Shown here one piece after another: positions 16,719-25,375 of a DNA stretch of 64,000 nucleotides. Every line of letters starts with the position of its first letter. The first letter of the stretch is position 1. A program made the position numbers and the translations under genes. The DNA comes from Fervidibacter canadensis (GTDB taxonomy: Bacteria; Armatimonadota; Fervidibacteria; Fervidibacterales; Fervidibacteraceae), in assembly GCA_041446545.1 (NCBI GenBank), contig JBGOEJ010000008.1, positions 62,001 to 126,000 on the forward strand, in the 5' to 3' direction. The notes below the pieces were generated by a model, which ran no database searches, was not told the DNA's origin, and saw nothing but the letters and a program-made list of their open reading frames with translations.

Positions 16719-18680
16719 ATGCCCGCTATCGTTCAACAACGCTTGTTTGTCACTTTTGTCGTGGTCATCACCGCCTTTTTGGTGGCGTTCCGACCCCTTC
16801 GCCTCGGTCCTTTTGAGGAGTATCGCGTGGAGTTGACGATGCGTTATCGCTTTCCCCAACCCTTTTCGGCTATCGCCAAAGACCGACCGATGGAACAACT
16901 GGTGGAAGACATGCTTCGCCAAGCCAAGATGGACTTGGCAGAAGTGGAAACGGTCGGTGAACATCTGTTGGTCATCCGCGATGAGGCGTCCACCGTCAGC
17001 GAGGCGTTGAGACATCAAGAGCGCATCCAGCGACTGATGCGCCGTCGTTTCCCTCAAGCGACCCTCGTGGAATTTGAGCGGCAAGAGAAGGGCGAAAAGC
17101 CTGTCTGGCAAGTAGGGCGCTTGGGCATCTTCAAACCCACCCTCATTTTGCGGCTGGGCTTGGACTTGCAAGGCGGCAGCCGCATCGTCCTGCAATGCCG
17201 TCGGGCGGAGATGGTCTTTGATTTGGGCAAAGCCTTAGACCCCAACCAGCGTCTCGCTGCTCAAGAAAACATCACCGCCGAATTGCAACGGCAAGGTTTG
17301 CAAAACTTTGAGGTGCGCATAGATGAATCAGGGCGCATCGTTTTCGTCCGCAGCCAGTCTACCCCCCGAACGATTGATCGGGACGCCCGTCTTGTCTTGA
17401 CAGTCTTGCGCCGCTTTTACGGTGACGCCAAAGAACTGTCGGAACGCCGCCGCTTTTTCCAAGTGACACCTGACCGCGTGGAAACAGTCCGCCAAATCAT
17501 TGACCGACGCATCAACAAATACGGCGTCACTGAACCCCAGATTTACCGCGAAGGGAGCGACCGCATCGTCGTGGAGATGCCCGGCGTGCGCAATCCCGAG
17601 GAAGCGCTGCGGCTCATCGGCGAAATCGGCGAACTGGAATTTCGCGGCGTGCCTGATAAGTATCGTGTGGAAGAGGTGCGGGAAGGCGAGCAGCAAAAGG
17701 TGATTTTCCGTGACGCCCAGGGCAAGGAAGTGCCGCCCTATCAGGTCTACGCCGAATCACCCCTCATCGTCACGGGAGCGAACTTGAAACCGCCCGTCAC
17801 CGTCTACATCGACCCCACTGCCATCAACCCCCGCGAGCGGGTGCAAGTGCACTTGGAGTTTGACCGAGAAGGCGCCCGCAAATTTGACGACTATGCCCGC
17901 CGCCATGTCGGCAAGCATGTTGCCATCTGGTATGACCGAGAATGCATCAGCGCTCCCGTCTTGGAGTCGTCCTACTACGGCGGGCGTGCCACTATCACGG
18001 GCATCCAATCTGCCGAAGAAGCCAATCTGCTCAAAGTCGTTTTGGAAGCGGGCGCTTTGCCCGTTCCCGTCTCGGTGCTTTGGCGCCAGAGCATTTCGCC
18101 AACTTTGGGCACAGACACCATTTACAAGAGCCTTAATGCCGCCCTCCTCGCTGCTTTCCTCATCGCTGCCTTCATGATTGGCTACTACCGTTTGCCGGGA
18201 TTGCTGGCGTGTGTGGCGCTGGCGATGTATGTCGTTTTGGTGCTGGCGTTTATGAGCCTGCAAGTCGGTCAATGGCGACCCGTCTTGACGCTCCCGGGCA
18301 TCGTCGGGTTGATCATTTCGCTGGGCATGGCGGTGGATGTCAATGTCATCTCCTTTGAGCGGTTGAAGGAAGAGTTGCGGGCAGGCAAACCTATCCGCAC
18401 GGCTGTGGAACTTGCCTTTGACCGCTCATGGACGGCGATTTTGGACGCCCATGTGACCATCTTGATCGCTGCCGCCATCCTTTACTACTTCGGGACAGGT
18501 CCCGTGCGCGGCTTTGCGACGACGCTGACAGTCGGGACGCTGGCAAACCTCTTTAGCGCTTTCTTCTCCGTGCGAGGGATGATGGAATGGTTGGTGCGGA
18601 CAAGACTGGGCGAACATCGCCCCCTCTTTTTGACTTTTGCCGACTTACCAGCCGTGCGACGCCTCGTCGCTGGGAGTTGA
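16719..18680 (+). CDS. secD: Protein translocase subunit SecD
   Basis: A 653-residue long-form SecD, part of the SecDF complex that uses the proton gradient to pull exported proteins out of SecYEG. TM1 is at about 8-24. A 100-residue periplasmic segment (YRFPQPFSAIAKD to RRRFPQATLVEF) comes before the conserved LGLDLQGGSRIVL motif, then the P1 domain with VRQIIDRRINKYGVTEPQIYREG and the C-terminal TM bundle with GIVGLIISLGMAVDVNVISFERLKEE. The first segment looks like the early region of SecF in this same window. It lies 41 bases before secF. Confidence 0.97.
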   Translation: MPAIVQQRLFVTFVVVITAFLVAFRPLRLGPFEEYRVELTMRYRFPQPFSAIAKDRPMEQLVEDMLRQAKMDLAEVETVGEHLLVIRDEASTVSEALRHQERIQRLMRRRFPQATLVEFERQEKGEKPVWQVGRLGIFKPTLILRLGLDLQGGSRIVLQCRRAEMVFDLGKALDPNQRLAAQENITAELQRQGLQNFEVRIDESGRIVFVRSQSTPRTIDRDARLVLTVLRRFYGDAKELSERRRFFQVTPDRVETVRQIIDRRINKYGVTEPQIYREGSDRIVVEMPGVRNPEEALRLIGEIGELEFRGVPDKYRVEEVREGEQQKVIFRDAQGKEVPPYQVYAESPLIVTGANLKPPVTVYIDPTAINPRERVQVHLEFDREGARKFDDYARRHVGKHVAIWYDRECISAPVLESSYYGGRATITGIQSAEEANLLKVVLEAGALPVPVSVLWRQSISPTLGTDTIYKSLNAALLAAFLIAAFMIGYYRLPGLLACVALAMYVVLVLAFMSLQVGQWRPVLTLPGIVGLIISLGMAVDVNVISFERLKEELRAGKPIRTAVELAFDRSWTAILDAHVTILIAAAILYYFGTGPVRGFATTLTVGTLANLFSAFFSVRGMMEWLVRTRLGEHRPLFLTFADLPAVRRLVAGS

Positions 18681-18721
18681 CGAACTTTCAGAAAGCGTTG
18701 CCGACGGAGGGATGAGAACCG

Positions 18722-19870
18722 ATGCAAGGGACAACGATGGCGCCGACAGAACGCATTGATTTGGTCGGCAAGACCCGTCTTTGGTTAGGCATCGCCGTTG
18801 CCGTCATGGTCATCGGTTTTTTAGGGCTAACGGTGCGAGGGCTCAACTTAGGCTTGGACTTCACAGGCGGCGCCCTCTACCAGTTTCGCTTCCCGCAAAA
18901 AGTTGCCACGACGACCCGCGAGGAAGTGCGGTTGGCAGGAGAAGTCCGAAGCCTCTTGCGGCAACTGCGGTTGCCCTCCGAACCCGTCATCCAAGTCGCC
19001 GAAGGAGACACGCTGCTGATTCGCTTGAAACTGCAGAGCGAGCGGGAAAGCGAACGATGGCGGAAGTCTATCGCCCAAGCCCTCAAAAAGCGCTACCCCA
19101 ACATTGAAGAAGCAACGGCTGAATTCATCGGTTCCACCATCGGCAGTGAACTGACAGCAGCGGCGGTGTGGGGAACGATTCTGGGTTTGTTGGGCATCTC
19201 AGCGTGGATTTGGTTGCGCTACCAAATCTTGGGTGCAGGTTGGCTCTTTGCCCTCGGCGCCCTCTTCGCCCTCGCCCACGATGTCCTTGTCCTTGTCGGC
19301 TTTGTCGCATGGGCGCAAATTGAGGTCAACAGTGCCTTCATCGCTGCCTTGCTGACGGTCGCCGGTTACTCGGTGCAAGACACTGTCATCATTTACGACC
19401 GCATCCGAGAGAACTTGCGGTTGCGGCAAGGTTGGTCACTGGAGCGCGTCGTTAATTTCAGCCTGTTGGAAACGATGGCGCGCTCCATCAACACTTCCTT
19501 GACGACCGCGCTCTCTCTTATCGTCATTTTGCTGGTAGGCGGCGTTGCGGTCAAGCCTTTAGCCCTTTCCCTGCTCTTTGGCATCGTGTCAGGAACTTAC
19601 TCGTCCATCTTCATTGCAGCCCCGTTGGTGCTGGTGTTGCAGAAGTGGTGGGCGAAGCGGCAAGCGGAGCGCCCGCAGCCCGTCAGGGTAGCCCGACCGA
19701 CTATCGCAGGCGAACGGCGCCCTATCTTGCAATTACCGACGGAAAGGACAGCCCCTCTCCCTTCCTCTCCTTCGCAAGAAAGTGGAGAGGAAGCGAAAGC
19801 CCCTACCGGCACCATCCTTCGCCCGACCCCAACTACCCCGCCCCGTCGGCGACGCAAGCGACGGCGTTGA
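18722..19870 (+). CDS. secF: Protein translocase subunit SecF
   Basis: A 382-residue SecF with TM1 (LWLGIAVAVMVIGFLGL), the LGLDFTGGALYQFRFP motif, a P1 head, and a five-TM C-terminal bundle with ILGAGWLFALGALFALAHDVLVLVGF and GYSVQDTVIIYDRIREN. A basic, proline-rich cytoplasmic tail of about 75 residues (ending RRRRKRRR) is longer than usual. The ATG has GGAGGG upstream. The pair secD-secF is separate genes, unlike the fused SecDF of Thermus. Confidence 0.97.
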   Translation: MQGTTMAPTERIDLVGKTRLWLGIAVAVMVIGFLGLTVRGLNLGLDFTGGALYQFRFPQKVATTTREEVRLAGEVRSLLRQLRLPSEPVIQVAEGDTLLIRLKLQSERESERWRKSIAQALKKRYPNIEEATAEFIGSTIGSELTAAAVWGTILGLLGISAWIWLRYQILGAGWLFALGALFALAHDVLVLVGFVAWAQIEVNSAFIAALLTVAGYSVQDTVIIYDRIRENLRLRQGWSLERVVNFSLLETMARSINTSLTTALSLIVILLVGGVAVKPLALSLLFGIVSGTYSSIFIAAPLVLVLQKWWAKRQAERPQPVRVARPTIAGERRPILQLPTERTAPLPSSPSQESGEEAKAPTGTILRPTPTTPPRRRRKRRR

Positions 19871-19932
19871 TCGGTTCATCTATCGGCGCAACCGGTGAAA
19901 ATTTCGCCTGAAAGGAAGGAGGCGACAAAAAT

Positions 19933-20664
19933 ATGCAGTGGCAGCGCCCCGACGGGCGCGCCCCTGATCAAATGCGTCCTATCCGCCTCGTGCGCGGCTG
20001 GCACCGTTTTGCTGAAGGCTCTTGCCTCATTGAAGTCGGCAACACGCGGGTATTATGCACGGCATCGGTGTTAGACCGCGTGCCTCCTTTCCTCAAGGGC
20101 ACTAACTCTGGCTGGGTGACTGCCGAGTATGGAATGCTTCCTCGCGCCACCGTCACGCGAAACGAACGGGAAGCCCGCATAGGGCGACAAGACAGTCGCT
20201 CTGTGGAAATTCAACGGCTCATCGGGCGATGCCTTCGGGCAGCGGTGGACTTGTCGGCGTTGGGGGAACGGACGATTGTCGTGGACTGCGATGTCCTTCA
20301 AGGTGACGGAGGCACCCGCGTCGCTGCCATCACGGGAGGCTTCGTTGCCTTAGTGGAAGCCCTTTGGCGGTTGCAGCAGGAAGGTATCCTCAAAAAGTTG
20401 CCCATTTACGGTTGTCTTGCTGCCGTCAGCGTCGGCATCGTCAATCGTCAGATGCTTTTAGACCTCAACTACGACGAAGACTCTCGCGCCAGCGTGGACA
20501 TGAATGTGGCGATGTTGGAGGACGGGCGTTTCGTGGAGATTCAAGCGACGGCTGAAGGCGAAGCCTTCCACAAAGAGCAATTGGATCAACTCCTCGCCCT
20601 TGCCCAAAAAGGCATTCGCCAACTCATTGCCCTGCAAAAGAAAGTGCTGGAAGGCATCCTTTGA
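19933..20664 (+). CDS. rph: Ribonuclease PH
   Basis: A 243-residue phosphorolytic 3'-to-5' exoribonuclease that trims tRNA precursors. It has the N-terminal RPDGRAPDQMRPI, VLCTASVLDRVPPFLKG, the substrate loop DCDVLQGDGGTRVAAITGGFVAL, and DLNYDEDSRASVDMNV with its active-site aspartates. The 3' side is followed by a T-rich stretch without a clear hairpin and then convergent hom. The ATG is preceded by AAGGAAGGAGG. Confidence 0.97.
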   Translation: MQWQRPDGRAPDQMRPIRLVRGWHRFAEGSCLIEVGNTRVLCTASVLDRVPPFLKGTNSGWVTAEYGMLPRATVTRNEREARIGRQDSRSVEIQRLIGRCLRAAVDLSALGERTIVVDCDVLQGDGGTRVAAITGGFVALVEALWRLQQEGILKKLPIYGCLAAVSVGIVNRQMLLDLNYDEDSRASVDMNVAMLEDGRFVEIQATAEGEAFHKEQLDQLLALAQKGIRQLIALQKKVLEGIL

Positions 20665-20703
20665 CTTTTTTCTGCTTCCTGTCCTTCGTCGTTTCCTCCC
20701 TAC

Positions 20704-22002
20704 TCACTCGCTTTCTACCCACAAAGGGGGGCGGACATGGTGGACGACATCCAAGCGTTGGATTTCGTCCAGCGATTTTTTCAGGGCGGCAAAGGGCGTC
20801 TTGTGGGTGACCCAAACGATTTGGGCTCTTTCGCCCCGACTCTCTCGTTGCACGACCGAAGCGATGCTCACTCGGTTCGTCCCAAAAACGGAGGCGATTT
20901 TCGCCAAAACCCCCGGTCGGTCTACGACTTCCATCCGCAAGCAAAAGCGACTTTCCACTTCGCTGATGGGCTTAAGGTGGGCGTGAGGGCGACAAGTGCA
21001 AACGATGCGGGCTTTAGAGCCAAAGACAATATTTCGGGCGGCATCCAAGATGTCGCTGACGACACTGTTGCCCGTCGGCGCCCCACCTGCCCCTTGCCCG
21101 TAAAACATCAACCGACCGACATTCTCGCCCTCTACCAAGATGGCGTTGAATTGGTCGCTAACGGCGGCTAACGGATGGGTTTTGGGAACCATCGTCGGAT
21201 GAACCCGAACCTCAATCGCCTCTCCTTCTTGCCTTGCGATCGCCAGCAATTTGATGGCGTAACCCAACTCGTCGGCATAGCGGATGTCTGTTGGCTCTAT
21301 CATTCGGATGCCCTCCCGATAAACCGCCTCCACGCGGATGCGATAGCCAAAGGCGATGGCAGCAAGGATGGCGATTTTGTAGGTAGCGTCATGCCCATCC
21401 ACATCGTCGGTCGGGTCGGCTTCCGCAAAGCCTTTTTGCTGGGCTTCCTTCAGTGCCTGCTCAAAACTCATCCCATCACGGCTCATGCGGGTGAGGATGT
21501 AATTGGTCGTGCCGTTGACGATGCCGACGATGCGGTGAACCCGTTCACCGGCGAGGCTTTGTTTGAGGGCAGCGATGATCGGGATGCCGCCAGCGACGCT
21601 GGCTTCAAAGTAGACATCTGTGCCCATCTCTTTGGCGGCATCCAGCAATTCGCTCCCCCGCTTTGCCAGCAACTCTTTGTTGGCGGTGACGACCGATTTG
21701 CCGTTTTTGATGGCAGTCATCAAAAGTTCGTAGGCAGGCTCTAACCCGCCCATCACCTCCACAACAATGTCCACCAACGGGTCGTGGACGATGCGGAAGG
21801 GGTCAGTCGTGTAAAGGTCTGGTGGCAGCGGGACAGGACGGGGCTTTTTCGGATTACGGACAGCGACCTTAACGATCTCCAATCGGCAGCGGGCACGATG
21901 GGCGATCAAGTCGGCGTTTTTTAGCAAGATGTTGACCGTTCCGCAGCCGACGACGCCCATTCCCAGAAAACCTAATCGCACGACAGGTTTGTCGTCTGGC
22001 AA
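20704..22002 (-). CDS. hom: Homoserine dehydrogenase with C-terminal ACT domain
   Basis: A 432-residue enzyme that reduces aspartate semialdehyde to homoserine on the way to threonine, methionine and isoleucine. It has the NAD(P)-binding GFLGMGVVGCGTV, the substrate domain with VVTANKELLAKRG, GIVNGTTNYIL and ADPTDDVDGHDATYKIAIL, and an ACT domain at about 355-430 (RMEVVDRPGVLAKIASVFG) likely to bind threonine for feedback inhibition. The TTG at 22002 is chosen because CGGAGG lies eight bases upstream; the frame continues to 22083 but without an SD. Confidence 0.96.
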   Translation of the reverse strand: MPDDKPVVRLGFLGMGVVGCGTVNILLKNADLIAHRARCRLEIVKVAVRNPKKPRPVPLPPDLYTTDPFRIVHDPLVDIVVEVMGGLEPAYELLMTAIKNGKSVVTANKELLAKRGSELLDAAKEMGTDVYFEASVAGGIPIIAALKQSLAGERVHRIVGIVNGTTNYILTRMSRDGMSFEQALKEAQQKGFAEADPTDDVDGHDATYKIAILAAIAFGYRIRVEAVYREGIRMIEPTDIRYADELGYAIKLLAIARQEGEAIEVRVHPTMVPKTHPLAAVSDQFNAILVEGENVGRLMFYGQGAGGAPTGNSVVSDILDAARNIVFGSKARIVCTCRPHAHLKPISEVESRFCLRMEVVDRPGVLAKIASVFGTNRVSIASVVQRESRGERAQIVWVTHKTPFAALKKSLDEIQRLDVVHHVRPPLWVESE

Positions 22003-22079
22003 AAGGCATCCCTCCGTTCCTTTTCTTCCATCCCGCGCCCTGCGTCCCTCGTCCCGTTTGCATGGCAGGGACGATTTTG

Positions 22080-22820
22080 TCACGGCGACCGAAGGACTTG
22101 CACCTGCCAGCCGATTAAGTCCAGCGCTTCTATGCGGGCGTCGCCTGCCGTCGTCGGTTCAGGGTTGAAAGCAGGGTTGGTCGGGAAAGTTTGATTGGAA
22201 GTTAGCGGGATGGAAATGAATTCGTTGCCACTGACTCCTAACCCATCAAAGCCTTGTCGGGGGGTGTTGTCGTTGGGGTCAAGGCGAAGTTCATCCACGC
22301 TGATGAAGTTCACCTCAATACGCTCTGGGATGGGTTGAGGGCTTGGCCAAAGTTGGCGCATGTCCAAAGTCACCCGCACTTGATTGGGTTGAAGGAAAGT
22401 CAACTCCAGCGGCGACCCCAAGGGCTCTTGGCGGTAGTTCTCCAGCGTCGGATTGGTAACGCGATAGACAAGGGCTTGCCCGATCCCCGGCGCTGAGACC
22501 CGAATTTCCACGAAGTGGCTCAGGTTCGGTCCTTGACGGGGTTTACCCGTGCTTGGGTCAAGGTCGGCTTGGCGTGGCAAGGCTGCCCATCCATTGCCCC
22601 AAGGGGCCGTCAGAGAAGGCATCGGTCCTGTCAGTGGATTGCCGTCGTCGTCTATGGCGATGAAGTAAAAAAAGCGGGGGTCTAAAGGGGCGGCGTAGGT
22701 GAGGGTGAAAACTAAGCGGTCTTTTGAAACGCCGACGCCAGGCTGCGACGGGAATTTGGCACACCCCGTGAGCAAAACGAGGAGTCCGACGCCAAGCCAT
22801 TGCCACCGACGAACGAGCAT
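22080..22820 (-). CDS. Lipoprotein of unknown function
   Basis: A 246-residue lipoprotein: a short basic start, hydrophobic WLGVGLLVLLTGC with the lipobox LLTGC, then a beta-rich domain with FTLTYAAPLDPRFFYFIAIDDDGNP and many aromatic residues. The text-like DDDGNPLTGPMP motif appears in several Armatimonadota-type proteins, but I recognise no named family. The ATG at 22820 has AAGGAGG upstream. It is on the minus strand and 77 bases upstream of hom, so hom could be in its transcript. Confidence 0.75.
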   Translation of the reverse strand: MLVRRWQWLGVGLLVLLTGCAKFPSQPGVGVSKDRLVFTLTYAAPLDPRFFYFIAIDDDGNPLTGPMPSLTAPWGNGWAALPRQADLDPSTGKPRQGPNLSHFVEIRVSAPGIGQALVYRVTNPTLENYRQEPLGSPLELTFLQPNQVRVTLDMRQLWPSPQPIPERIEVNFISVDELRLDPNDNTPRQGFDGLGVSGNEFISIPLTSNQTFPTNPAFNPEPTTAGDARIEALDLIGWQVQVLRSP

Positions 22821-22927
22821 TCCTCTTGCCTCCTTTTTTTCCGCTGGCGAAGTCCGACGCCTTTTTACCACCGACAAGGTTCATTGTGACCCTTTCTGCG
22901 CCCCTCGTCCCGTTAATGATGCCCTTC

Positions 22928-22968
22928 AGAAAAACAAACCCGCTGACGAAATCGTCCAACGGAGCGGG
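22928..22968 (-). terminator. Intrinsic terminator-like structure on the minus strand
   Basis: Read on the minus strand, CCCGCT and AGCGGG form a six-base-pair stem whose loop contains a second perfect hairpin (GACGA-TT-TCGTC), and the stem is followed by TTTGTTTTTC. No minus-strand gene lies immediately upstream, so it may terminate an unannotated RNA or act as a leader attenuator for the lipoprotein gene. Confidence 0.5.
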
Positions 22969-23035
22969 CTGATTAGGTCGTCAACCCTTTGGGCAAAAAG
23001 GAAACGCTCAACCCTCAAAGGATGGTGAGTCGGTC

Positions 23036-23965
23036 ATGGACTTGTTTCGTCGTCATGAGAACAACCCAATCATCACGGTCAATGACTTACCGATGCCCGC
23101 CATCGCCGTTTACAACCCTGGTGTGGCACAGGTGGGCGATGAAATCGTCCTTTTACTGCGGGTGGAGTTAGCCGATGGACGATCCAGCCTGCATGTCGCC
23201 CGCAGCAAAGACGGCGTGAACGACTGGGCAATTGACCCCAATCCCTTGCTGTCGCCGGGCGACCCCGACAGCCCCATCGCCGACTATGAAGAGGTCGGCT
23301 GCGAAGACCCCCGCATCACCTACCTCGCTGATTACCGTGAGTGGTTCATCGCTTATGTCGCCGTCTCCGATGCGGGACCTTCGGTCGCTTTAGCGCGGAC
23401 GAAAGATTTTCGCTCCGCTGAACGCATAGGGGTCGTTTTGCCACCGCCCAACAAGGATGCTGCCCTTTTCCCCCGTCGCATCAATGGCAAGTGGTTTATG
23501 CTCCATCGCCCGATGATTGGCAAGATAGAGCACATTTGGCTGGCGGACTCCCCTGACCTCATCCATTGGGGGCATCCGCAAATTGTGTTGCGGGAACGGG
23601 GAGGGACTTGGTGGGATGGCGAGCGAGTTGGGGCGGGCGCCGTGCCCATTGAAACGCCTGAAGGGTGGCTGATTATCTATCACGGCGTCAAAGAAGTCGC
23701 CCATGTGCCCAATTATCGGTTAGGCTTGGCGCTGTTGGATTTGGACAACCCTCAGAAAGTCATCGCCCGATGTCGCTATCCTGTCCTCAGCCCTCATGCC
23801 GACTATGAACGGGTAGGCAATGGGCTCAACATCATCTTCACCTGCGGGGCGCTCGTCCGAGGGGACGAAGTGTGGCTTTACTACGGTGCCGCCGACACCT
23901 GCATCGGCTTGGCGATCGCCAAGTTAAGCGACTTGTTGGATGCCGTTCGGGAAGGGAGCAACTAA
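23036..23965 (+). CDS. Glycoside hydrolase family 130-type protein (mannoside phosphorylase-like)
   Basis: A 309-residue five-bladed beta-propeller-like protein. The blade-repeat features are visible: NPIITVNDLPMP, SLHVARSKDGVNDW, EDPRITYL, KDAALFPRRINGKWFMLHRP, WLADSPDLIHW and YYGAADTCIGLA. These match the GH130 family of beta-mannoside phosphorylases and hydrolases. The HRP and RxGAGA-type segments (ERVGAGAVPI) match the phosphate-binding region in the phosphorylases, but the exact substrate cannot be told. It starts 68 bases beyond the minus-strand terminator-like structure. Its ATG follows GGTGAG. Confidence 0.85.
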   Translation: MDLFRRHENNPIITVNDLPMPAIAVYNPGVAQVGDEIVLLLRVELADGRSSLHVARSKDGVNDWAIDPNPLLSPGDPDSPIADYEEVGCEDPRITYLADYREWFIAYVAVSDAGPSVALARTKDFRSAERIGVVLPPPNKDAALFPRRINGKWFMLHRPMIGKIEHIWLADSPDLIHWGHPQIVLRERGGTWWDGERVGAGAVPIETPEGWLIIYHGVKEVAHVPNYRLGLALLDLDNPQKVIARCRYPVLSPHADYERVGNGLNIIFTCGALVRGDEVWLYYGAADTCIGLAIAKLSDLLDAVREGSN

Positions 23966-23970
23966 AACGA

Positions 23971-24001
23971 ACGGGACGAGGACGGGGACGCGGGACGGGA
24001 A
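23971..24001. repeat. Low-complexity GGGACGAGG-type intergenic repeat
   Basis: The gap after the GH130 gene carries GGGACGAGG, GGGGACG and GGGACGGG in tandem. The same pattern, in either orientation, recurs at 22031-22056, 22899-22913, 31381-31390 and 36780-36810. Confidence 0.4.
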
Positions 24002-24043
24002 AGAGAAAAGGTGAGCGAAAGGGTTGGAGGAAAGGGGGATGCC

Positions 24044-25375
24044 TCATGAGGTTTTGTCGTATCTTTGGGATGGCTCTTGGAGAGCATCGGGACGGTCAGG
24101 GGGTAGCGGCGAAACTTGCGCCCTCCGTTGTAACTGAACCCGCACTTTGGTGATGCGACGGCGCTGCACTTCTTCTACGATGAAAGTGGCAAAAGGGGTA
24201 GTGACTTGCTCGCCAACGGCGGGCAATCGCCCTAAGGTCGTCAGGATGAACCCGCCGACGGTGTTGAATTCGCCTTCGGGCAACTCCACACCGACGGCTT
24301 CTTCAAACTGTCGGCGGTCGGTGCGGGCATCCACGAGGAAAGTGTCGTCATCCACTCGCACGATCGGTTCTGCTTCGCGGTCGTGTTCATCCCTAAGTTC
24401 GCCGACAATCTCTTCCACGATGTCCTCCAAAGTGACCAAACCTGCCGTCGCTCCATATTCGTCCAAGACGATGGCGATTTGCACCTGATGGGTGCGCATC
24501 TCTTGAAGCAACTCCCGAACCCGCTTTGTTTCGGGGACGAAGTAAGGCGTTCGGGCGATGGTTTTGGGGGTCGGTTGCCTTGCTCCATCGGCGATACTGG
24601 CGAGGATATCGTAGGCATAAACGATGCCGACGATGTTGTCCAGCGTCCCGTCGTAAAGGGGAATGCGGGAGTGTCCCGTTTGCAAAATCGTTTCCATCAC
24701 CTCGTCAAAGGTGCTATCGGCAGGCAAGGCAACGATGTCGGGGCGAGGCACCATGATGTCTCTGACGACGATTTCTTCCAACTCCAAGATGTGCTCAGCG
24801 AGGGCATGTTCTTCGCGGTCAATGGCGCCTGCCTCCACGCCGGCGTCCAAGAGGGCAAAAATTTCGTCCAGTGTCAAAGGGGGTTGACGGTCAGGGTCGG
24901 CGCTAAGCAGGTGAAGGGTTCTTTTTGCGACGGCATAGACGAAGCGGTTGACAGGTAAAAAGAGGGCAACAAGCGACCGCCACAAGGGAAACCACCGCAC
25001 CAAAAGGACTTCGGCTCTGGCGAATCCGATGCTTTTGGGCAACACCTCACAAAAAGTCATGATGCCCAAGGCAACCCCTAACCCGACGACTTCCCCCCAA
25101 GAAGGGGCGACCGATTCCACCATGTGCGTAAAGAGGGCGGAAGTGAGCAAGAGGAGCAAGGTGATGCCGACGAGGAGGCTGGAAAGGTTCGTCCGATCGT
25201 TGAGGAATTGCCAAATCGCCATCCCTTGATGAGGCGATGCCGACCGCAGCAAGGCGCGCACCCGCCCCCGATTGGCTGCTACCAGACTGGCTTCTCCCAA
25301 CGAACAGAGGGCGATGAGCAAAAGCATGAAGAAAAGCAGCGTCCCTTCCAAAAACCAACGAAGGTGTTCAGGCAT
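24044..25375 (-). CDS. DUF21/CBS/CorC-type transporter (hemolysin-related), downstream copy
   Basis: A 443-residue member of the CNNM/CorC (HlyC/YfjD) group, often linked to magnesium or cobalt efflux. An N-terminal DUF21 domain with four hydrophobic segments, preceded by LFFMLLLIALCSLGEASLVAANRGR, is followed by two CBS domains (IMVPRPDIVALPADS, PYFVPETKRVRELLQEMR) that sense nucleotides, and a CorC/HlyC domain with GLVTLEDIVEEIVGEL and VGGFILTTLGRLPAVGE. It overlaps its paralogue by eight bases. Both should sit in the inner membrane, but the transported ion is not certain. Confidence 0.88.
   Translation of the reverse strand: MPEHLRWFLEGTLLFFMLLLIALCSLGEASLVAANRGRVRALLRSASPHQGMAIWQFLNDRTNLSSLLVGITLLLLLTSALFTHMVESVAPSWGEVVGLGVALGIMTFCEVLPKSIGFARAEVLLVRWFPLWRSLVALFLPVNRFVYAVAKRTLHLLSADPDRQPPLTLDEIFALLDAGVEAGAIDREEHALAEHILELEEIVVRDIMVPRPDIVALPADSTFDEVMETILQTGHSRIPLYDGTLDNIVGIVYAYDILASIADGARQPTPKTIARTPYFVPETKRVRELLQEMRTHQVQIAIVLDEYGATAGLVTLEDIVEEIVGELRDEHDREAEPIVRVDDDTFLVDARTDRRQFEEAVGVELPEGEFNTVGGFILTTLGRLPAVGEQVTTPFATFIVEEVQRRRITKVRVQLQRRAQVSPLPPDRPDALQEPSQRYDKTS

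Noticed and set aside
20665..20703. Intrinsic terminator after rph
   Set aside because: There is a run of T residues (CTTTTTTC) but no stable stem before it.
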